From assembly GCA_013152415.1 (NCBI GenBank), contig JAADGI010000029.1, positions 1 through 64,000 on the forward strand: 64,000 nucleotides of DNA. Reading direction: 5' to 3'. Positions within the stretch are counted from its first letter, which is position 1, and each line of letters begins with the position of its first letter. The notes under the pieces are model-generated. The model had not been told where the DNA came from and did no database searches. It worked only from the letters and a program-made list of their open reading frames with translations. The stretch comes from Gammaproteobacteria bacterium (GTDB taxonomy: Bacteria > Pseudomonadota > Gammaproteobacteria > HyVt-429). The position numbers and the translations under genes are program-made. Of the stretch, positions 46,967 to 59,930 are shown piece by piece.

Positions 46967-47159
46967 ACAGAAAGATCGTATATGCGGTTTAACCGCTGTC
47001 CCGCTAATTAATTACCGTCATGCTGGAAACGGCGAAGCCGTTATCCGGTATCCAGCAAACTATAGAAAAACTGGATTCCGGGTCAAGCCCAAAATGACGA
47101 ACCCTTATATTTCGAGATTCTATCTCACAACTTACCGCCAAAGGGCAGAAAGAATTTAT

Positions 47160-48434
47160 CTAGTCTATTTGATCAAGCTTCTCTGCTAAATACCGGGCCA
47201 CCGATCCCATGGCGATTTGCTGCTGGGGCACCTCATGGCGTAACGGCTTAACCGTTGCATGGTTGGCAGCCATCTCATCATCTCCCAATATCACCGCATA
47301 ACGGGCACCGCTTCGATCGGCCCGCTTCATTTGTGCCTTGAAACTGCCACCATTGCAATTGCATTGAACCTGCAAGCCGGCATCCCGCATCTCTTCAGCC
47401 ACCGCTATACCACGGATCTGAGCGGCATCACCGACCATGATCATAAAAACAGCCGGATCCGTGCTATCACCCGGGATCTGCTGCTCTGACATCAACTCCA
47501 CCAAACGTTCCATGCCCAAGGCAAAGCCTATGGCCGGGGTCGGCTTGCCCCCCAGCTGAACGACCAGACCATCGTAGCGACCACCAGCACACACCGTTCC
47601 CTGGGCTCCCAGGCTTTGAGTGGTCCACTCAAATACGGTGCGGACATAATAGTCCAATCCACGCACCAAACGAGGGTTCACATTATAGGTAATGCCTGCA
47701 TTGTCCAGCGAGGCCTGTAATTGCCCGAAGTGCTCAACGGATTCCTGGTCGAGAAAATCCAGCAAACTGGGGGCAGCTTGAATAACAGCCTGCATATCGG
47801 GGTTTTTACTGTCCAGGATACGCAGTGGGTTGTGCTCCAACCGGCGCACACTATCGGCATCCAATTCGCTCTCGTGCGCACTAAAATAGGTTACCAAGGC
47901 CTGTCGATAGACCTCCCGTGACTGGGGGGTCCCCAGGGAGTTGATCTCAAGATTTAAATCTTTTAAACCCAGGCTACGCCATAGCCGGGCAGACATCACA
48001 ACAAGTTCTGCATCGATATCGGGGCCCGGTACACCGAAGGCTTCAACCCCCATCTGATAAAACTGGCGATAGCGTCCCCGTTGAGGGCGCTCATGACGAA
48101 ACATGGGGCCGGCATACCACCAACGCTGTAATTGACTGCGAAAGTCCCCAGATTGAATACCGGCACGCACCACACCTGCAGTGCCCTCCGGGCGCAGACT
48201 GAGCTTGTCCCCATTTCGATCAGCAAAGGAGTACATCTCCTTTTCAACAATGTCGGTGTGCTGACCAATGGATCGAGCAAACAACTCTGTCTTCTCGAGA
48301 ATAGGCAGACGTACTTCACGGTATCCATAGGCATGGAACACCGAACGGGCTACGCGCTCAACACGCTGCCAGCGCTCTAGTCGCTCGGGAAGAAGGTCAT
48401 TCATCCCACGAATGGCCTGAATAGAATTACTCAC
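47160..48434 (-). CDS. hisS: Histidyl-tRNA synthetase
   Basis: 424 aa; [53 protein letters not shown]. Confidence 0.97.
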   Translation of the reverse strand: MSNSIQAIRGMNDLLPERLERWQRVERVARSVFHAYGYREVRLPILEKTELFARSIGQHTDIVEKEMYSFADRNGDKLSLRPEGTAGVVRAGIQSGDFRSQLQRWWYAGPMFRHERPQRGRYRQFYQMGVEAFGVPGPDIDAELVVMSARLWRSLGLKDLNLEINSLGTPQSREVYRQALVTYFSAHESELDADSVRRLEHNPLRILDSKNPDMQAVIQAAPSLLDFLDQESVEHFGQLQASLDNAGITYNVNPRLVRGLDYYVRTVFEWTTQSLGAQGTVCAGGRYDGLVVQLGGKPTPAIGFALGMERLVELMSEQQIPGDSTDPAVFMIMVGDAAQIRGIAVAEEMRDAGLQVQCNCNGGSFKAQMKRADRSGARYAVILGDDEMAANHATVKPLRHEVPQQQIAMGSVARYLAEKLDQID

Positions 48435-48447
48435 AATGAAACCTTAT

Positions 48448-49425
48448 TTACGGGTCGGCTTGGCTGTTCCCCAACTCCAATCGCGCGAACTCACGCCGCA
48501 CATAGGGGGTTAAGTCTACAGGTTTGCCATTGTAATGAAGTTTGACCCCGGCGGCATTGCCAAAAAACAATTGTAACGGGGGTTTGCCGTCGACGATAAG
48601 AGACTTCCCTGCAGGAATTGTATCGTACACCAAACGCTTTTGTTGGGCATCACGAATATCGGTCCAGCAGGCTTGAGTGAAATCCAACCTGAGACGGGCA
48701 TAGCCAGGTTGAAGTACCGTGGCACTGTCTACAGATGCAGGGCTGACAAGTGTAGGCACGGTGTCTTCACCGGCTTCACCGCCAACTTCCTGCGGAGACA
48801 AAACCTCAGGGGATGGCGTTACGGGAGTTATGGTGGCATCGGCTACTGGGGCATTCGAGACAACAACTGGGCTCACCTCGAGCTCTGATAGCTGCGGTTT
48901 AGTCCCTACACCTGCACCCACACCAACGCCAGGTACCTCCAGCGGAACTTCGACACCACCATCGAGTGTGGCCAATTTTGATTCTTCGCGACCCTGCCAC
49001 CACACGATCAACATCCCCATCAGTACACCCGCTAAAAGATAGCTGAATAATTTAACGTGCCGATCACTGCTTTTAACTTCGTGTTGGGCCTGAGGGCTGA
49101 CCTCACATGGTGACTCACTACCCTCGACTGGAGTCGGTTGGGATTCTTGGATCACCTCGGTCTCAGACAATCCCACCAGCCGGGCATAATTGCGCAGATA
49201 ACCACGCACATAGGTTGGACCCGGCAGGGCCTGATAATCATCCTGCTCCAAGGCAGAGATCTGCCGTGGCGACAGACGTAACTCTGAAGCGACATCCTCG
49301 ACGCTCATACCCAATTCGGTTCGTGCCCTCACCAACATATTTCCGGGACCGGGGGGGGTGGAGCTTAATCTTGGTTCTTCTGATTCTGTCACTAACTTTT
49401 CCTGGTTGTAGTTATCTACGAGCAC
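48448..49425 (-). CDS. rodZ: RodZ-like helix-turn-helix/DUF4115 membrane protein
   Basis: HTH LVRARTELGMSVEDVASELRLSPRQISALEQDDY; TM; C-terminal CWTDIRDAQQKRLVYDTIPAGKSL. Confidence 0.88.
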   Translation of the reverse strand: MLVDNYNQEKLVTESEEPRLSSTPPGPGNMLVRARTELGMSVEDVASELRLSPRQISALEQDDYQALPGPTYVRGYLRNYARLVGLSETEVIQESQPTPVEGSESPCEVSPQAQHEVKSSDRHVKLFSYLLAGVLMGMLIVWWQGREESKLATLDGGVEVPLEVPGVGVGAGVGTKPQLSELEVSPVVVSNAPVADATITPVTPSPEVLSPQEVGGEAGEDTVPTLVSPASVDSATVLQPGYARLRLDFTQACWTDIRDAQQKRLVYDTIPAGKSLIVDGKPPLQLFFGNAAGVKLHYNGKPVDLTPYVRREFARLELGNSQADP

Positions 49426-50176
49426 GTTGATTCAGTTGCTGGGCCTCTTTGGAACTTGGAAACCGTGCCCGTAATCGACGCAAATATCGATCCGCAACTT
49501 CGCTATCACCTAATTTGCGTTCAGTTCGTACCCCCCAGTAGAGGATAGCGGGAGTATCGGGTCCGATCTCGAAATAACGCTGAACATAGGCCCGTGCAGA
49601 AAGATAGTTGCGCCGCTGATAACTGATTTTAGCCATGTGTTCGAGCGCGGGGTGAAGACGAGGGTTGAGGGTGAGGGCAGTACGAAAATAACGCTCAGCG
49701 GCACTGGTGTCCGGTCTGGCTCGACTCAGTATGCACTCACCCGCTTTGAGATTGACTAATTCTGGGGTACGGTACAGGGGGTTGGTCAAGGCCATCTTAA
49801 AATGCTCAAAGGCCTCCTTATACTTTCCCTGCTTACACAAGAATACACCGTACTCTTGCTGCGCCTCTGCATACTCCGGTTTTCTGGATATGGCACGGCG
49901 AAAATGGGTCTCGGCCCCTTTATCGTTGCCCAACCGTAGCTGCAACACCGCCATCACATAATTGGCCACGGGATGGGCGCTGTCGATCTCCAGGGCTTGA
50001 TTCAATTCCTGTAAGGCCACCTTATACTGATTTCGCTGCATGTAGCTGGCACCCAACTGGGCATGGAGCAAGGCACGCCTATCTGTCGGTTTTTCCTTGA
50101 CCAGGGTACTTCCCGAACAACCGACAAGAAACAGGGCCAAAACCAAAACCACATGCGCCAATCGAAAATTTTTCAT
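49412..50176 (-). CDS. pilW: Type IV pilus biogenesis/stability protein PilW (TPR lipoprotein)
   Basis: Lipobox [36 protein letters not shown]. Confidence 0.88.
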   Translation of the reverse strand: MKNFRLAHVVLVLALFLVGCSGSTLVKEKPTDRRALLHAQLGASYMQRNQYKVALQELNQALEIDSAHPVANYVMAVLQLRLGNDKGAETHFRRAISRKPEYAEAQQEYGVFLCKQGKYKEAFEHFKMALTNPLYRTPELVNLKAGECILSRARPDTSAAERYFRTALTLNPRLHPALEHMAKISYQRRNYLSARAYVQRYFEIGPDTPAILYWGVRTERKLGDSEVADRYLRRLRARFPSSKEAQQLNQRARR

Positions 50177-51267
50177 AGGCTCAACCCGCCGAGAAGTTGA
50201 CCTGAACGCCGGGTGCGGTCCTGCACCTTGCCTGCCAACTGGCCACAGGCAGCATCAATATCTTCACCACGGGTTTTACGTGTCATGGTGACTATCCCGC
50301 CACGGTGCAATATCTCACGAAATCGATCAATGGCCTGCTCGCTGGAACGCTGATAGCCACTTCCAGGAAAGGGATTGAATGGAATAAGATTCACCTTCGC
50401 CGGAACATCACTGAGAAGGCCCAGTAGCTGATGCGCCTGGGACTCATTATCGTTAATACCGTCTAACATCGTGTACTCAAAGGTAACGCGACTGCGGGGC
50501 TGATGCCTGACATAGCGCCGACAAGCCGCCAGCAACGGGGCAATGGGGTATTTACGATTCAGCGGCACCAGTTGATCGCGAAGTTCGTCGTTGGGGGCAT
50601 GCAGAGACACCGCCAGACTCACAGCACAGATCTCGGCCAATCGATCAATACCCGGGATCACGCCAGCAGTACTGAGTGTGACCCGGCGACGGGAAAGCCC
50701 ATAGGCCATGTCATCCAGCATGAGGTTCATGGCCGGCACCACATTATCGAAATTGAGCAAGGGTTCGCCCATGCCCATTAACACCACATTGCTGATCACC
50801 CGTGCGGTACCCGGCCCGGAGCCCAGAGCCTGACTCGCCAACCACAGTTGTCCAATAATCTCACCGGTGCTCAGACTCCGACTGTAGCCCTGCCGGGCAG
50901 TCGCACAGAAAGTACAATTCAAGACACAGCCCACCTGGGAAGAGACACACAGAGTGCCCCGATCGGCCTCGGGGATAAACACCGTCTCAATACAATTGCC
51001 ATCGGACAGGCCTAACAACCACTTATAAGTGCCATCAATAGAGACTTGCTCGTTGACAATCTGCGGCAACTCCACCGCCGCGACCTCGTCGAGACGGGAA
51101 CGCAGGGCCTTGCCCAGATTCGTCATGTGCGCGAAATCACACACACCGGATTGATGTATCCACTTGGTCACCTGATCAGAACGAAATGGTTTTTCTGCAA
51201 GCCCTGAAAAGAAACCGCGCAAACCTTGTCTGTCCAGGTCAAGTAAATTCGTCCGATTAGCCGGCAT
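50173..51267 (-). CDS. rlmN: 23S rRNA (adenine2503-C2)-methyltransferase RlmN
   Basis: 364 aa; [31 protein letters not shown]. Confidence 0.96.
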   Translation of the reverse strand: MPANRTNLLDLDRQGLRGFFSGLAEKPFRSDQVTKWIHQSGVCDFAHMTNLGKALRSRLDEVAAVELPQIVNEQVSIDGTYKWLLGLSDGNCIETVFIPEADRGTLCVSSQVGCVLNCTFCATARQGYSRSLSTGEIIGQLWLASQALGSGPGTARVISNVVLMGMGEPLLNFDNVVPAMNLMLDDMAYGLSRRRVTLSTAGVIPGIDRLAEICAVSLAVSLHAPNDELRDQLVPLNRKYPIAPLLAACRRYVRHQPRSRVTFEYTMLDGINDNESQAHQLLGLLSDVPAKVNLIPFNPFPGSGYQRSSEQAIDRFREILHRGGIVTMTRKTRGEDIDAACGQLAGKVQDRTRRSGQLLGGLSL

Positions 51268-51400
51268 GAAATGAGAGAACCCCGTTTATATACGCTACAA
51301 CACTATACGCCATCTTGCTTGGCCCCAAACGGGTCCCACTCGTCCCAGAGGGTGACGAGCAGACACAAGACCCGTGAAAATTTGATCGCGTAGTTTAACG

Positions 51401-52777
51401 TCAAGCCCTGGGCCGGGCAATGAGGCCATCTTGATAAAGGGCCTCATAATCCACCCACAGCCACTCACCCGGAGCCGCCGCCCGCTGGGGCACATACACC
51501 GAGGTGTAGTCTGCGGCGCGACCACGCCGATAGCCTGGCGGTGGGTGACCCCCTCCCTCCACCAAAATACGCCGCCGATGGCCAATTTGACTCTGCAAGT
51601 GGGCCTTGCGCACCAAACCCGTAGCCTCCCGCAAACAAGCGGCACGTCGCTTACGCTCAAGCTTGGGCACCTGCTTGGGGATACTGGCCGCCGGGGTATC
51701 CGGCCGATTTGAATAACTGAAGATATGCGGATAACAGATTTCTAGTGCCTGGGCCATCTCCAGGGTGTCGTCGAAGGCGGCTTTGGTCTCGGTGGGGAAA
51801 CCCACCATAAGATCGGCCCCAAGCACCAACCCGGGTACGGCCTCGCGTAACTGACCGATACGCCGATAAACCTCTTCGGCACTATAACGCCGCTTCATGC
51901 GTTTAAGGATGAGGGTATTACCACTTTGCAGGGACAAATGGAGATGGGGACAAAGCCGCTGATCCTTTGCCATCAGGCTCATCAACTCGGTGCTGATATG
52001 GGCCGGATCGATAGAGCTAATGCGTATCCTAAAATCACCTTCGACGCCCAGTAACCCCTCTAATAAGGTCACAAGGCTGTGTGTGTGGGTATGGCCGATA
52101 TTCAGGTCAGCCCCATAGGCCCCCACGTCTACACCACAGAGCACGATCTCACGATAGCCATTTAGCAACAGGCGTTCCATCTGGTGACGAATCAGACTCG
52201 GGGCCAGGGAACGTTGTGGTCCACGGGCACGATGGATAATGCAGTAGGTACAGGACTGATCGCAGCCCTGCTGAATTTGAACAAAGGCCCGGGTGTGCCC
52301 CTCCAGGCCAGTGATCAATTGTTCCGGCAGGGTGACCTGCTCATGTAAATCACCCACCATCACCCGCGCCAGTTTTCCTGCTTCCAACAACGGCAACAAT
52401 CGGTGCAATTCCAACTTGCGGTCATTGCCAAGCACCAGGTCGACACCGGGAATGCGGGCACAGGCCTGGGGATCCATCTGTGCGTAACAACCGGTGACCA
52501 CCACCCAGGCCCCTGGATTGCGCCGTATTGCCCTGCGAACCAATTGGCGGGCCTGGCGATCGGCCTCTGCGGTCACCGTACAGGTATTGATGATAGTCAT
52601 ATCGGCACCTGCCTGATGATCTACCACTTGCCACTGGTTGCCGCGCAGAGACTCGCCGATGACCTCGGACTCAAAAAAGTTGACCTTGCAACCCATGGTC
52701 TCGATGGCAACGCGTCGCGACGCACTGCGCTCTTTTTGGGAGATGAGCCCGCTCAGGGGGATCGTGGCTGTTGCCAT
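51401..52777 (-). CDS. mtaB: tRNA t6A37 methylthiotransferase, MtaB-like
   Basis: 458 aa; ETMGCKVNFFESE, IQQGCDQSCTYCIIHRARGPQRS. Confidence 0.88.
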   Translation of the reverse strand: MATATIPLSGLISQKERSASRRVAIETMGCKVNFFESEVIGESLRGNQWQVVDHQAGADMTIINTCTVTAEADRQARQLVRRAIRRNPGAWVVVTGCYAQMDPQACARIPGVDLVLGNDRKLELHRLLPLLEAGKLARVMVGDLHEQVTLPEQLITGLEGHTRAFVQIQQGCDQSCTYCIIHRARGPQRSLAPSLIRHQMERLLLNGYREIVLCGVDVGAYGADLNIGHTHTHSLVTLLEGLLGVEGDFRIRISSIDPAHISTELMSLMAKDQRLCPHLHLSLQSGNTLILKRMKRRYSAEEVYRRIGQLREAVPGLVLGADLMVGFPTETKAAFDDTLEMAQALEICYPHIFSYSNRPDTPAASIPKQVPKLERKRRAACLREATGLVRKAHLQSQIGHRRRILVEGGGHPPPGYRRGRAADYTSVYVPQRAAAPGEWLWVDYEALYQDGLIARPRA

Positions 52778-53033
52778 ATTAGCTCTTTTGCCCTTCCAAA
52801 AAATATAACATTTTTCTTTGCCACAGAGACACAGAGGGCACAGACCTCGGCACCCCCTCGTGGGGTAGAATACACTGCATGCTACGCTTGTTGGCCGTCA
52901 TAATGACTTGGGTGCACCCCGTTGCCTTAGGCAGCACAAATGATGATGGGCAAGCACTGACCAGGTTTATTTCTTTGTGGACTCTTATGTGTCTCTGTGA
53001 CAAATCACGTGGACACCCAAACAAAAAAGGGTG

Positions 53034-53228
53034 TTAGCCCGCTTCTTCGATCCAGGTCATCTGGATGGCCTCAAGAATTTTTTCGCCACAGTGCTCTGGA
53101 TCGTCATCAAATCCTTCAAGTGCCGCCACCCAAGCCATCAAATCCGGAAAAGATATCGTCAACGGATCCACATCGGGGTGTCGATCGGCCAGGGCGATGG
53201 CAATCTCTCGGCTGTCTGTCCATTTCAT
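53034..53228 (-). CDS. iscX: Fe-S assembly protein IscX
   Basis: 64 aa; MKWTDSREIAIALADRHPDVDPLTISFPDLMAWVAALEGFDDDPEHCGEKILEAIQMTWIEE. Confidence 0.93.
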   Translation of the reverse strand: MKWTDSREIAIALADRHPDVDPLTISFPDLMAWVAALEGFDDDPEHCGEKILEAIQMTWIEEAG

Positions 53229-53243
53229 AATCGGTATCCTCTA

Positions 53244-53582
53244 TCAGTGAGCTTCAGAAGCAAGATTGATGGTGTAACGGGGAATCTCGACCACCACGTC
53301 CTCGGTACCCACGATAGTCTGGCAACTCAAGCGTGATTCGGGTTCCAGACCCCAGGCCTTGTCCAACAGATCTTCCTCTTCCTCTTGCGGTTCATTGAGG
53401 CCATCAAAGCCCTGACGAATAATGACATGGCAAGTGGTACAGGCGCAGGCCTTTTCACAGGCATGCTCAATGTCGATACCCTGGTCCAGGGCCGCATCGC
53501 AAATGCTGGTCCCCGAGGGGACTTCAATTTCGGCACCCTCGGGACAAATCTCAGCATGGGGCAAGAAGGTAATCTTGGGCAT
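53244..53582 (-). CDS. fdx: ISC-type [2Fe-2S] ferredoxin
   Basis: MPKITFLPHAEICPEGAEIEVPSGTSICDAALDQGIDIEHACEKACACTTCHVII. Confidence 0.95.
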   Translation of the reverse strand: MPKITFLPHAEICPEGAEIEVPSGTSICDAALDQGIDIEHACEKACACTTCHVIIRQGFDGLNEPQEEEEDLLDKAWGLEPESRLSCQTIVGTEDVVVEIPRYTINLASEAH

Positions 53583-53589
53583 TACACGC

Positions 53590-55467
53590 TTAGTCCTTAA
53601 ATTCGTCGATGCGGTGACCCGCCAGGGCCTGACGAATCCCGGCATCCATACGTCGAGCGGCAAACTCCTGGGTCGCGGCGTTGAGTGCTTCTATGGCACG
53701 TTTTATAACAAGGTAGTCATTGCCGTCCCGTGCAACCATCAATTCCTGGATTCGGGAATTGATCAACTCACGCTCATCTTTATTGAGCAAGGTCTCGCCG
53801 TCTTGCAGCAAGGCCGATCGAAGCGCTTCGATACTGCGATCTGCATCCACTCTTTGTTCACTCAGGCTACGTGCCGTCACATCATCACCAGCATGCTCGA
53901 TGGCATCACGGAGCATGGTTTCGATCTCTTGCTCACTCAGGCCGTAAGAGGGTTTGACCTCCACATGGCTTTCGACCCCGCTGGTCTGCTCCCGTGCCTT
54001 CACTGCCAACAGGCCATCGGCATCCACCTGAAAAGTGACCTGAATACGTGCCGCCCCGGCTACCATAGGCGGTATGCCGCGCAACTCAAAATGAGACAGG
54101 GAACGACAGTCTGATACCAACTCCCGTTCACCTTGCAACACATGCACCGATAGGGCGGTCTGACCATCCTTAAAGGTAGTAAAGGTCTGTGCCCGGGCAG
54201 TGGGAATGGTTGAATTCCGAGGGATAATCTTCTCCACCATCCCCCCCATGATCTCAATCCCCAGTGACAACGGAATAACATCCAGCAACAACAGGTCACT
54301 GTCAGACTGATTACCAACCAATATGTCGGCCTGTAGCGCCGCCCCCATAGCCACGACCTTGTCAGGGTCAATATCGTCCAAGGGGGGGCGACCGAAAAAT
54401 GCCGCCACCGTTTTCCTCACCAAAGGGACCCGGGTTGAACCCCCCACCAACACCACACCCTGTATGTCACCCGCATTTAGGTCAGCGTCTCGTAAGGTGC
54501 GTCGACACGACAACATGGTCTTCTTGATCGCAGGGGCAATCAGCTCGTCCAAAGTCTCACGGTCCAGGCTGCCGCGCCACTCACCACCCTGGGGACGCTG
54601 CAAAACCCACTCGGTCGAATCGGCATTGCTTAAGGTCTCCTTGGCGGCCCGGGCAAGCTTAAGGAGCCGTCGCTGTAGGTGCAGATCACCGTCCAAGCTT
54701 ATATCGACCTGAGACATGATCCACCGGGCAATGGCATGATCGAGGTCATCACCCCCCAGGGCCGAATCCCCCCCCGTGGCTAAAACCTCAAACACACCCC
54801 GATGCAGGCGCAATATGGATATATCGAAAGTCCCGCCACCCAGGTCATAGACTGCATATACGCCTTCCGGGTTCTGCTCGAGCCCATAGGCAATAGCTGC
54901 CGCAGTGGGTTCACTCAGTAAGCGCAATACATTGATCCCCGCAATCCTGGCAGCATCTTTGGTAGCTTGACGCTGGGCCTCATCAAAATAGGCCGGCACG
55001 GTAATCACAGCACCGTTGAGTTCACCACCAAGAGATTGTTCGGCCCGTTGTTTAAGATCAAGCAGGATATCAGCGGAGATTTCCACCGGACTGTAATTGC
55101 CGGCAACCGTCTTGATACGGGGCATATCCGATTGTGACGGCTCAAACTCATAGGGCAGGACATCACCCAAACCCTTTACATCCCCCACACCACGCCCCAT
55201 CAAGCGCTTTACGGAAGACACCGTGTTGAGGGGATCTTGCTGCAACATCTCGGCCGCAGCCTGGCCCACTACCGGCTGGGCCGCAGCTCGATAACGAACC
55301 ACAGAGGGTAGCAAATGCTGACCCTGGGCATCGGCCAGGGTTTCGGCCACGCCACTACGCACCGTGGCAACCAGCGAATTGGTCGTGCCCAAATCAATAC
55401 CCACCGCCAGTCGATGCTGGTGGGGTGCGGTTGAAAGTCCCGGCTCGCTGATTTGTAATAAGGCCAT
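53590..55467 (-). CDS. hscA: Fe-S assembly chaperone HscA
   Basis: 625 aa Hsp70 family; [18 protein letters not shown], located in isc operon. Confidence 0.97.
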   Translation of the reverse strand: MALLQISEPGLSTAPHQHRLAVGIDLGTTNSLVATVRSGVAETLADAQGQHLLPSVVRYRAAAQPVVGQAAAEMLQQDPLNTVSSVKRLMGRGVGDVKGLGDVLPYEFEPSQSDMPRIKTVAGNYSPVEISADILLDLKQRAEQSLGGELNGAVITVPAYFDEAQRQATKDAARIAGINVLRLLSEPTAAAIAYGLEQNPEGVYAVYDLGGGTFDISILRLHRGVFEVLATGGDSALGGDDLDHAIARWIMSQVDISLDGDLHLQRRLLKLARAAKETLSNADSTEWVLQRPQGGEWRGSLDRETLDELIAPAIKKTMLSCRRTLRDADLNAGDIQGVVLVGGSTRVPLVRKTVAAFFGRPPLDDIDPDKVVAMGAALQADILVGNQSDSDLLLLDVIPLSLGIEIMGGMVEKIIPRNSTIPTARAQTFTTFKDGQTALSVHVLQGERELVSDCRSLSHFELRGIPPMVAGAARIQVTFQVDADGLLAVKAREQTSGVESHVEVKPSYGLSEQEIETMLRDAIEHAGDDVTARSLSEQRVDADRSIEALRSALLQDGETLLNKDERELINSRIQELMVARDGNDYLVIKRAIEALNAATQEFAARRMDAGIRQALAGHRIDEFKD

Positions 55468-55793
55468 GTTATATCCGACAAATTAAAGAAGAAGGCTAAG
55501 CAAAGGAATTTGTGGGTCATTCAAGCTGGTGATTGGCTCTGGCAAAGGCACCAAGCCCGCAAAAAATGATCGGGCTTATTTAACAAGGCATTTGACCCTG
55601 CGGACAATACCGTTCTTCATCAGGAAATTCACTGAAGTTCGACCCTCAATATCGCTTCTACCCTTAACCGCCTTTGCGAGAGTATCAGTTCTGAAATCAT
55701 ACACTTGGCCGTTTCCCTGCGTCGAGATTTACCCACAGATTTTCCTGATGAGTCAATTAAAGAATGTTAGCGCTAGATTCAGGCACAGGAAGT

Positions 55794-56357
55794 CTAACCG
55801 AGTTCTTCTTCCAGTTCTTCGACTTCCCGTTGGAGTTTGCTGAGAAACTGCATTTCCCGCACCAGATTCCGGGCCCGCTTAAGGGCCTCCTCTCCTTCCT
55901 CGGCCAAGGCCACCTCAAGAGAGGCGATATTTTTATCCAATAGTCGTGTCACATCATTGGCCAGCGTCACTATCCGCTCACCTGGATTATCACTGCCACG
56001 TACCGCATCCAGTGTCTCACGCAAGGCCATCTGCTCCATGAGAAACTCCGGGTCCATGACGGTATCGGTCTCGGCATTGATATCGATACCCCGCAGGCCA
56101 AGCATATAACACCCTCGCTGCAGGGGGTCTTTAAGGGATTGATAGGCCTCGTTGACCCGAGCCGTCATCTGCATGGATAACCGCCGCTCCTGGTCGGTGG
56201 CGTTTACAAAACGATCTGGGTGTATACGGCGCTGAAGGTCCCTGTAGCGCAAAGAAAGCCTGCCAAGGTCTACTTGAAAGTCGACCGGGATTTCAAACAA
56301 CTCAAAATAATTCTTTCCAAGGCCGGCCTGCATGGCTGATAGTCCGCCCTGAGTCAA
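55794..56357 (-). CDS. hscB: Co-chaperone HscB
   Basis: J-domain with [19 protein letters not shown]. Confidence 0.95.
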   Translation of the reverse strand: MTQGGLSAMQAGLGKNYFELFEIPVDFQVDLGRLSLRYRDLQRRIHPDRFVNATDQERRLSMQMTARVNEAYQSLKDPLQRGCYMLGLRGIDINAETDTVMDPEFLMEQMALRETLDAVRGSDNPGERIVTLANDVTRLLDKNIASLEVALAEEGEEALKRARNLVREMQFLSKLQREVEELEEELG

Positions 56358-56677
56358 ACTGTAAAGCTTTCACCACAACCACAGGTATCCTTCACATTTG
56401 GATTGTTGAACTGAAAGCCCTCATTCAACCCCTCCTTGGTATAATCCAACTCTGTGCCGTCCAGGTGCAACAAACTTTTGGGGTCCACAAACAGTTTGAC
56501 GCCGTAGGATTCAAAAACCTGGTCACTGCTATCGACCTCATCTACAAACTCCAGCACATAGGCAAACCCGGAGCAACCCGTAGTCTTTATACCCACACGA
56601 ATCCCGGCGCCCTTACCACGATTCTCTAAAAATTTACGCACATGGTCTGCTGCGCCTTCGGTCATGCTGATCGCCAT
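56354..56677 (-). CDS. iscA: Fe-S assembly scaffold IscA
   Basis: [44 protein letters not shown]...CGCGESF. Confidence 0.95.
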   Translation of the reverse strand: MAISMTEGAADHVRKFLENRGKGAGIRVGIKTTGCSGFAYVLEFVDEVDSSDQVFESYGVKLFVDPKSLLHLDGTELDYTKEGLNEGFQFNNPNVKDTCGCGESFTV

Positions 56678-56729
56678 ATCCGTTCCCATCTGTTTAGCAC
56701 CAATACCCAATAGCGTAGTCAATTGTCAC

Positions 56730-57137
56730 TCAGGCAGCGCCTTCACTGCCTGAAATTTCACCGCGCTTTTCACGAATATTCGTAACTGCCGCCTTGATTG
56801 CATCCTCGGCCAGCACCGAACAATGAATTTTTACCGGCGGCAAGGCAAGCTCTTCAGCAATCTGTGTGTTCTTGATTTCTGCCGCCTCATCCAGGGTTTT
56901 GCCCTTGACCCATTCGGTCACCAATGAACTGGAAGCGATGGCAGAGCCGCATCCATAGGTTTTGAAACGCGCATCTTCGATGATGCCGTCTTCACTGACC
57001 CTGATCTGAAGTTTCATGACATCACCGCAGGCTGGGGCACCCACCATGCCGGTACCGATGGAGGCATCTTCTTTGTCGAAGGAACCTACATTGCGTGGAT
57101 GTTCGTAGTGATCTAGAACCTTATCGCTATACGCCAT
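56730..57137 (-). CDS. iscU: Fe-S cluster scaffold IscU
   Basis: MAYSDKVLDHYEHPRNVGSFDKEDASIGTGMVGAPACGDVMKLQI. Confidence 0.98.
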   Translation of the reverse strand: MAYSDKVLDHYEHPRNVGSFDKEDASIGTGMVGAPACGDVMKLQIRVSEDGIIEDARFKTYGCGSAIASSSLVTEWVKGKTLDEAAEIKNTQIAEELALPPVKIHCSVLAEDAIKAAVTNIREKRGEISGSEGAA

Positions 57138-57177
57138 AACATCTATACTCCTGAATGTGCCACTTTATCAGCACGGC

Positions 57178-58392
57178 TTAATGGGCCGCCCACTGAACTG
57201 AATTTAAATCAACACCGTCTTTAAACATTTCCCACAACGGCGACAGGTCGCGTAATCGCCCAATACTGTCCCGAACCACTTTAATGGCGTAGTCGACTTC
57301 TTCTTCGCTGCTGAACCGGCCCAGAGTGAAGCGAATAGAACTATGCGCCAATTCGTCGTTACGTCCCAGAGCACGCAATACATAAGACGGTTCCAGACTG
57401 GCCGAAGTACATGCCGAACCACTGGAAACGGCCATGTCCTTGAGGGCCATAATCAGGGATTCGCCCTCAACGAAATTGAAGCTGATATTTAAGTTGCCAG
57501 CGATGCGCTGGTCCATATCTCCATTGACATAGACCTCTTCCATATCCTGTAGCCCTTGGTATAGACGGTCTCGTAGGTGGCGGATACGATCTGTCTCCAC
57601 GGCCATCTCTTCCCTGGCAAGACGGAAGGCCTCTCCCATACCCACAATCTGGTGAGTGGGCAGAGTCCCGGAACGCAGACCCCGTTCGTGACCACCCCCA
57701 TGCATCTGGGCCTCCAGGCGCACCCGGGGTTTACGCCGCACATAGAGTGCACCGATACCCTTGGGGCCATAGACCTTGTGGGCTGAAAAGGACATCAAAT
57801 CCACATTCATCTCATTGACGTCTACGGCTACCTTACCGGCGCTCTGGGCTGCATCGCTGTGAAAAATAATTTTTCGTTCCCGAGTCAGCTTGCCAATGGC
57901 AGCAAGGTCCTGGACAACACCAATTTCATTGTTGACGTGCATAATCGACACCAGGATGGTGTCATCACGCAAGGCGGCCTCGAGTTTGGCAAGATCTATT
58001 AGCCCATTTTCCTCGGGCTCGAGGTAGGTCACCTCATAACCCTCCCGTTCCAACTGACGGCAGGTATCGAGAACGGCTTTGTGCTCTGTTTTGCAGGTGA
58101 CAATGTGCTTGCCCTTTTTGTGATAGAAATGGGCAGCACCCTTGATGGCCAGATTGTCCGACTCGGTGGCCCCCGAGGTCCAAATGACCTCACGAGGATC
58201 GGCCCCTATCAACGCAGCCACCTCCCTACGCGCCTGCTCAACGGCCTTTTCAGCCGACCAACCGAAGCTGTGTGAGCGCGATGCCGGATTACCAAACTCA
58301 CCCTCGGCGGTGAGGTACTGCATCATCTCTTCCGCCACCCTCGGGTCTACCGGGGTGGTCGCAGAATAATCCATGTAAATCGGCTTTTTCAT
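57178..58392 (-). CDS. iscS: Cysteine desulfurase IscS
   Basis: [23 protein letters not shown]...[18 protein letters not shown]...[20 protein letters not shown]. Confidence 0.98.
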   Translation of the reverse strand: MKKPIYMDYSATTPVDPRVAEEMMQYLTAEGEFGNPASRSHSFGWSAEKAVEQARREVAALIGADPREVIWTSGATESDNLAIKGAAHFYHKKGKHIVTCKTEHKAVLDTCRQLEREGYEVTYLEPEENGLIDLAKLEAALRDDTILVSIMHVNNEIGVVQDLAAIGKLTRERKIIFHSDAAQSAGKVAVDVNEMNVDLMSFSAHKVYGPKGIGALYVRRKPRVRLEAQMHGGGHERGLRSGTLPTHQIVGMGEAFRLAREEMAVETDRIRHLRDRLYQGLQDMEEVYVNGDMDQRIAGNLNISFNFVEGESLIMALKDMAVSSGSACTSASLEPSYVLRALGRNDELAHSSIRFTLGRFSSEEEVDYAIKVVRDSIGRLRDLSPLWEMFKDGVDLNSVQWAAH

Positions 58393-58477
58393 ACATTTCT
58401 CCGCAGACTTCTGGCGTCTGCATTCGACCACGCATCCCTGTCGGCCATGGTATTTTTAAACCTCAAACACACCAGCC

Positions 58478-58939
58478 TTATAAATCGGAGAGACTGGCCT
58501 CGGCACGATTCGCTTGACGCGAGGCGACTTCCTGGACGTTGGGTCGATTCACCAACTCGGCCAGACTGATGCCACTAAGAAACTCACGGATGCGCTCACT
58601 CAGGTCTTCCCACAGATAGTGGGTAAGACAACGCTCATCACTGGAACAATTTTGATCCCCACCACAGCGGGTGGCATCAATCTGCTCATTGATGGCAATA
58701 ATAATCTCGGCCACCGATATCTTGTCTGGAACCATGGCCAGTGTATAGCCCCCCCCGGGTCCACGGGTGCTCTTGACCAGACCCTGGCGCCGTAATCGCG
58801 CAAACAGCTGCTCAAGATAAGAAAGTGAAATCCCCTGACGTGCGGCAATCTGGGCCAGGGTAACGGCGCCCTTATCAAAATGTATCGCCAAATCCAACAT
58901 GGCCGTGACCGCATAGCGGCCCTTGGTCGTTAATTTCAT
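58478..58939 (-). CDS. iscR: Fe-S responsive regulator IscR
   Basis: [21 protein letters not shown]; cysteines [13 protein letters not shown]. Confidence 0.97.
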   Translation of the reverse strand: MKLTTKGRYAVTAMLDLAIHFDKGAVTLAQIAARQGISLSYLEQLFARLRRQGLVKSTRGPGGGYTLAMVPDKISVAEIIIAINEQIDATRCGGDQNCSSDERCLTHYLWEDLSERIREFLSGISLAELVNRPNVQEVASRQANRAEASLSDL

Positions 58940-59091
58940 AAATCTACCCCATTGTACGTGCTTACTGCGGAAGCGGTATTCCGGCCACCGCACGAACATG
59001 CGGTGTCTCGCAGATCGCGAGCGGCTATCCCAAGCGCTGTTCTGGTACGCCGACTATCTCTACCCTGCTAGTGTAGCCATTCCTGACCACT

Positions 59092-59880
59092 TTAGTCAAC
59101 TTTTCCTTCCCGGGGTTCCGTACCCCCCCCAGGGGGCTCATCTTCAAGTTTATCCACCGCCAAAACGGGCAACTCCACCTGCTCCAGGTTTATCCCGGAC
59201 TGCTTGAGCTTTTGACACATCATCTCCATCTTGGCATCCACCGCATGGAGGTGGTCAAGGATGGTATCCACCGCCTGGGCCACCGGATCGGATACCTGCC
59301 TGGCCTGACCATAGGCATCAAAACCGATCTTCTTTGCCATCTCCACCTGCCTGGCACCGGGTTTACTGGGTTGGGTCACCACATGAGCCGGTATCCCCAC
59401 CACCGTGGCCCCCTCCGGCACGTCTTTAACCACTACCGAGTTCGAGCCCACCCGTACGCCGTTGCCGAGCTTGATGGGACCGAGGATCTTGGCCCCCGCA
59501 CCCACCACCACATTATCACCCAGGGTAGGATGGCGCTTCACCGCTTGCCACGTGGTCCCTCCCAAGGTGACACCATGATACAGGGTGCAGTCGTCGCCAA
59601 TCTGGGCGGTCTCTCCAATCACCACCCCCATACCATGGTCGATAAAAAAGCGCCGGCCAATCTGGGCACCGGGGTGTATTTCAATCCCGGTAAACCAGCG
59701 TGCCACATGAGACAGAACCCGTGCCAACCACAGAAAACGCCACCCCCATAGCCTGTGGGTCAGGCGGTGAAACAACACCGCATGGACCCCTGGATAGGCA
59801 GTCAGGATCTCGATGGTGGAACGGGCTGCGGGGTCCCGTTCAAAAACGCAGTGGATATCCTCTTTCAGACGGGCAAACAT
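59092..59880 (-). CDS. cysE: Serine O-acetyltransferase CysE
   Basis: [42 protein letters not shown]; left-handed beta-helix hexapeptides. Confidence 0.95.
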   Translation of the reverse strand: MFARLKEDIHCVFERDPAARSTIEILTAYPGVHAVLFHRLTHRLWGWRFLWLARVLSHVARWFTGIEIHPGAQIGRRFFIDHGMGVVIGETAQIGDDCTLYHGVTLGGTTWQAVKRHPTLGDNVVVGAGAKILGPIKLGNGVRVGSNSVVVKDVPEGATVVGIPAHVVTQPSKPGARQVEMAKKIGFDAYGQARQVSDPVAQAVDTILDHLHAVDAKMEMMCQKLKQSGINLEQVELPVLAVDKLEDEPPGGGTEPREGKVD

Positions 59881-59930
59881 GGCTCTCCTCTCTAGGGCTG
59901 AGCGCATTAGGCAATTCCCGACTATTTCTG

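Noticed and set aside
47018-47101. Palindromic 'cgtcatgctggaaacggcgaagccgttatccggtatccagc...gattccgggtc...aatgacg' as regulatory RNA
   Set aside because: Looks like the common extragenic palindrome type; no promoter or conserved structure could be shown.
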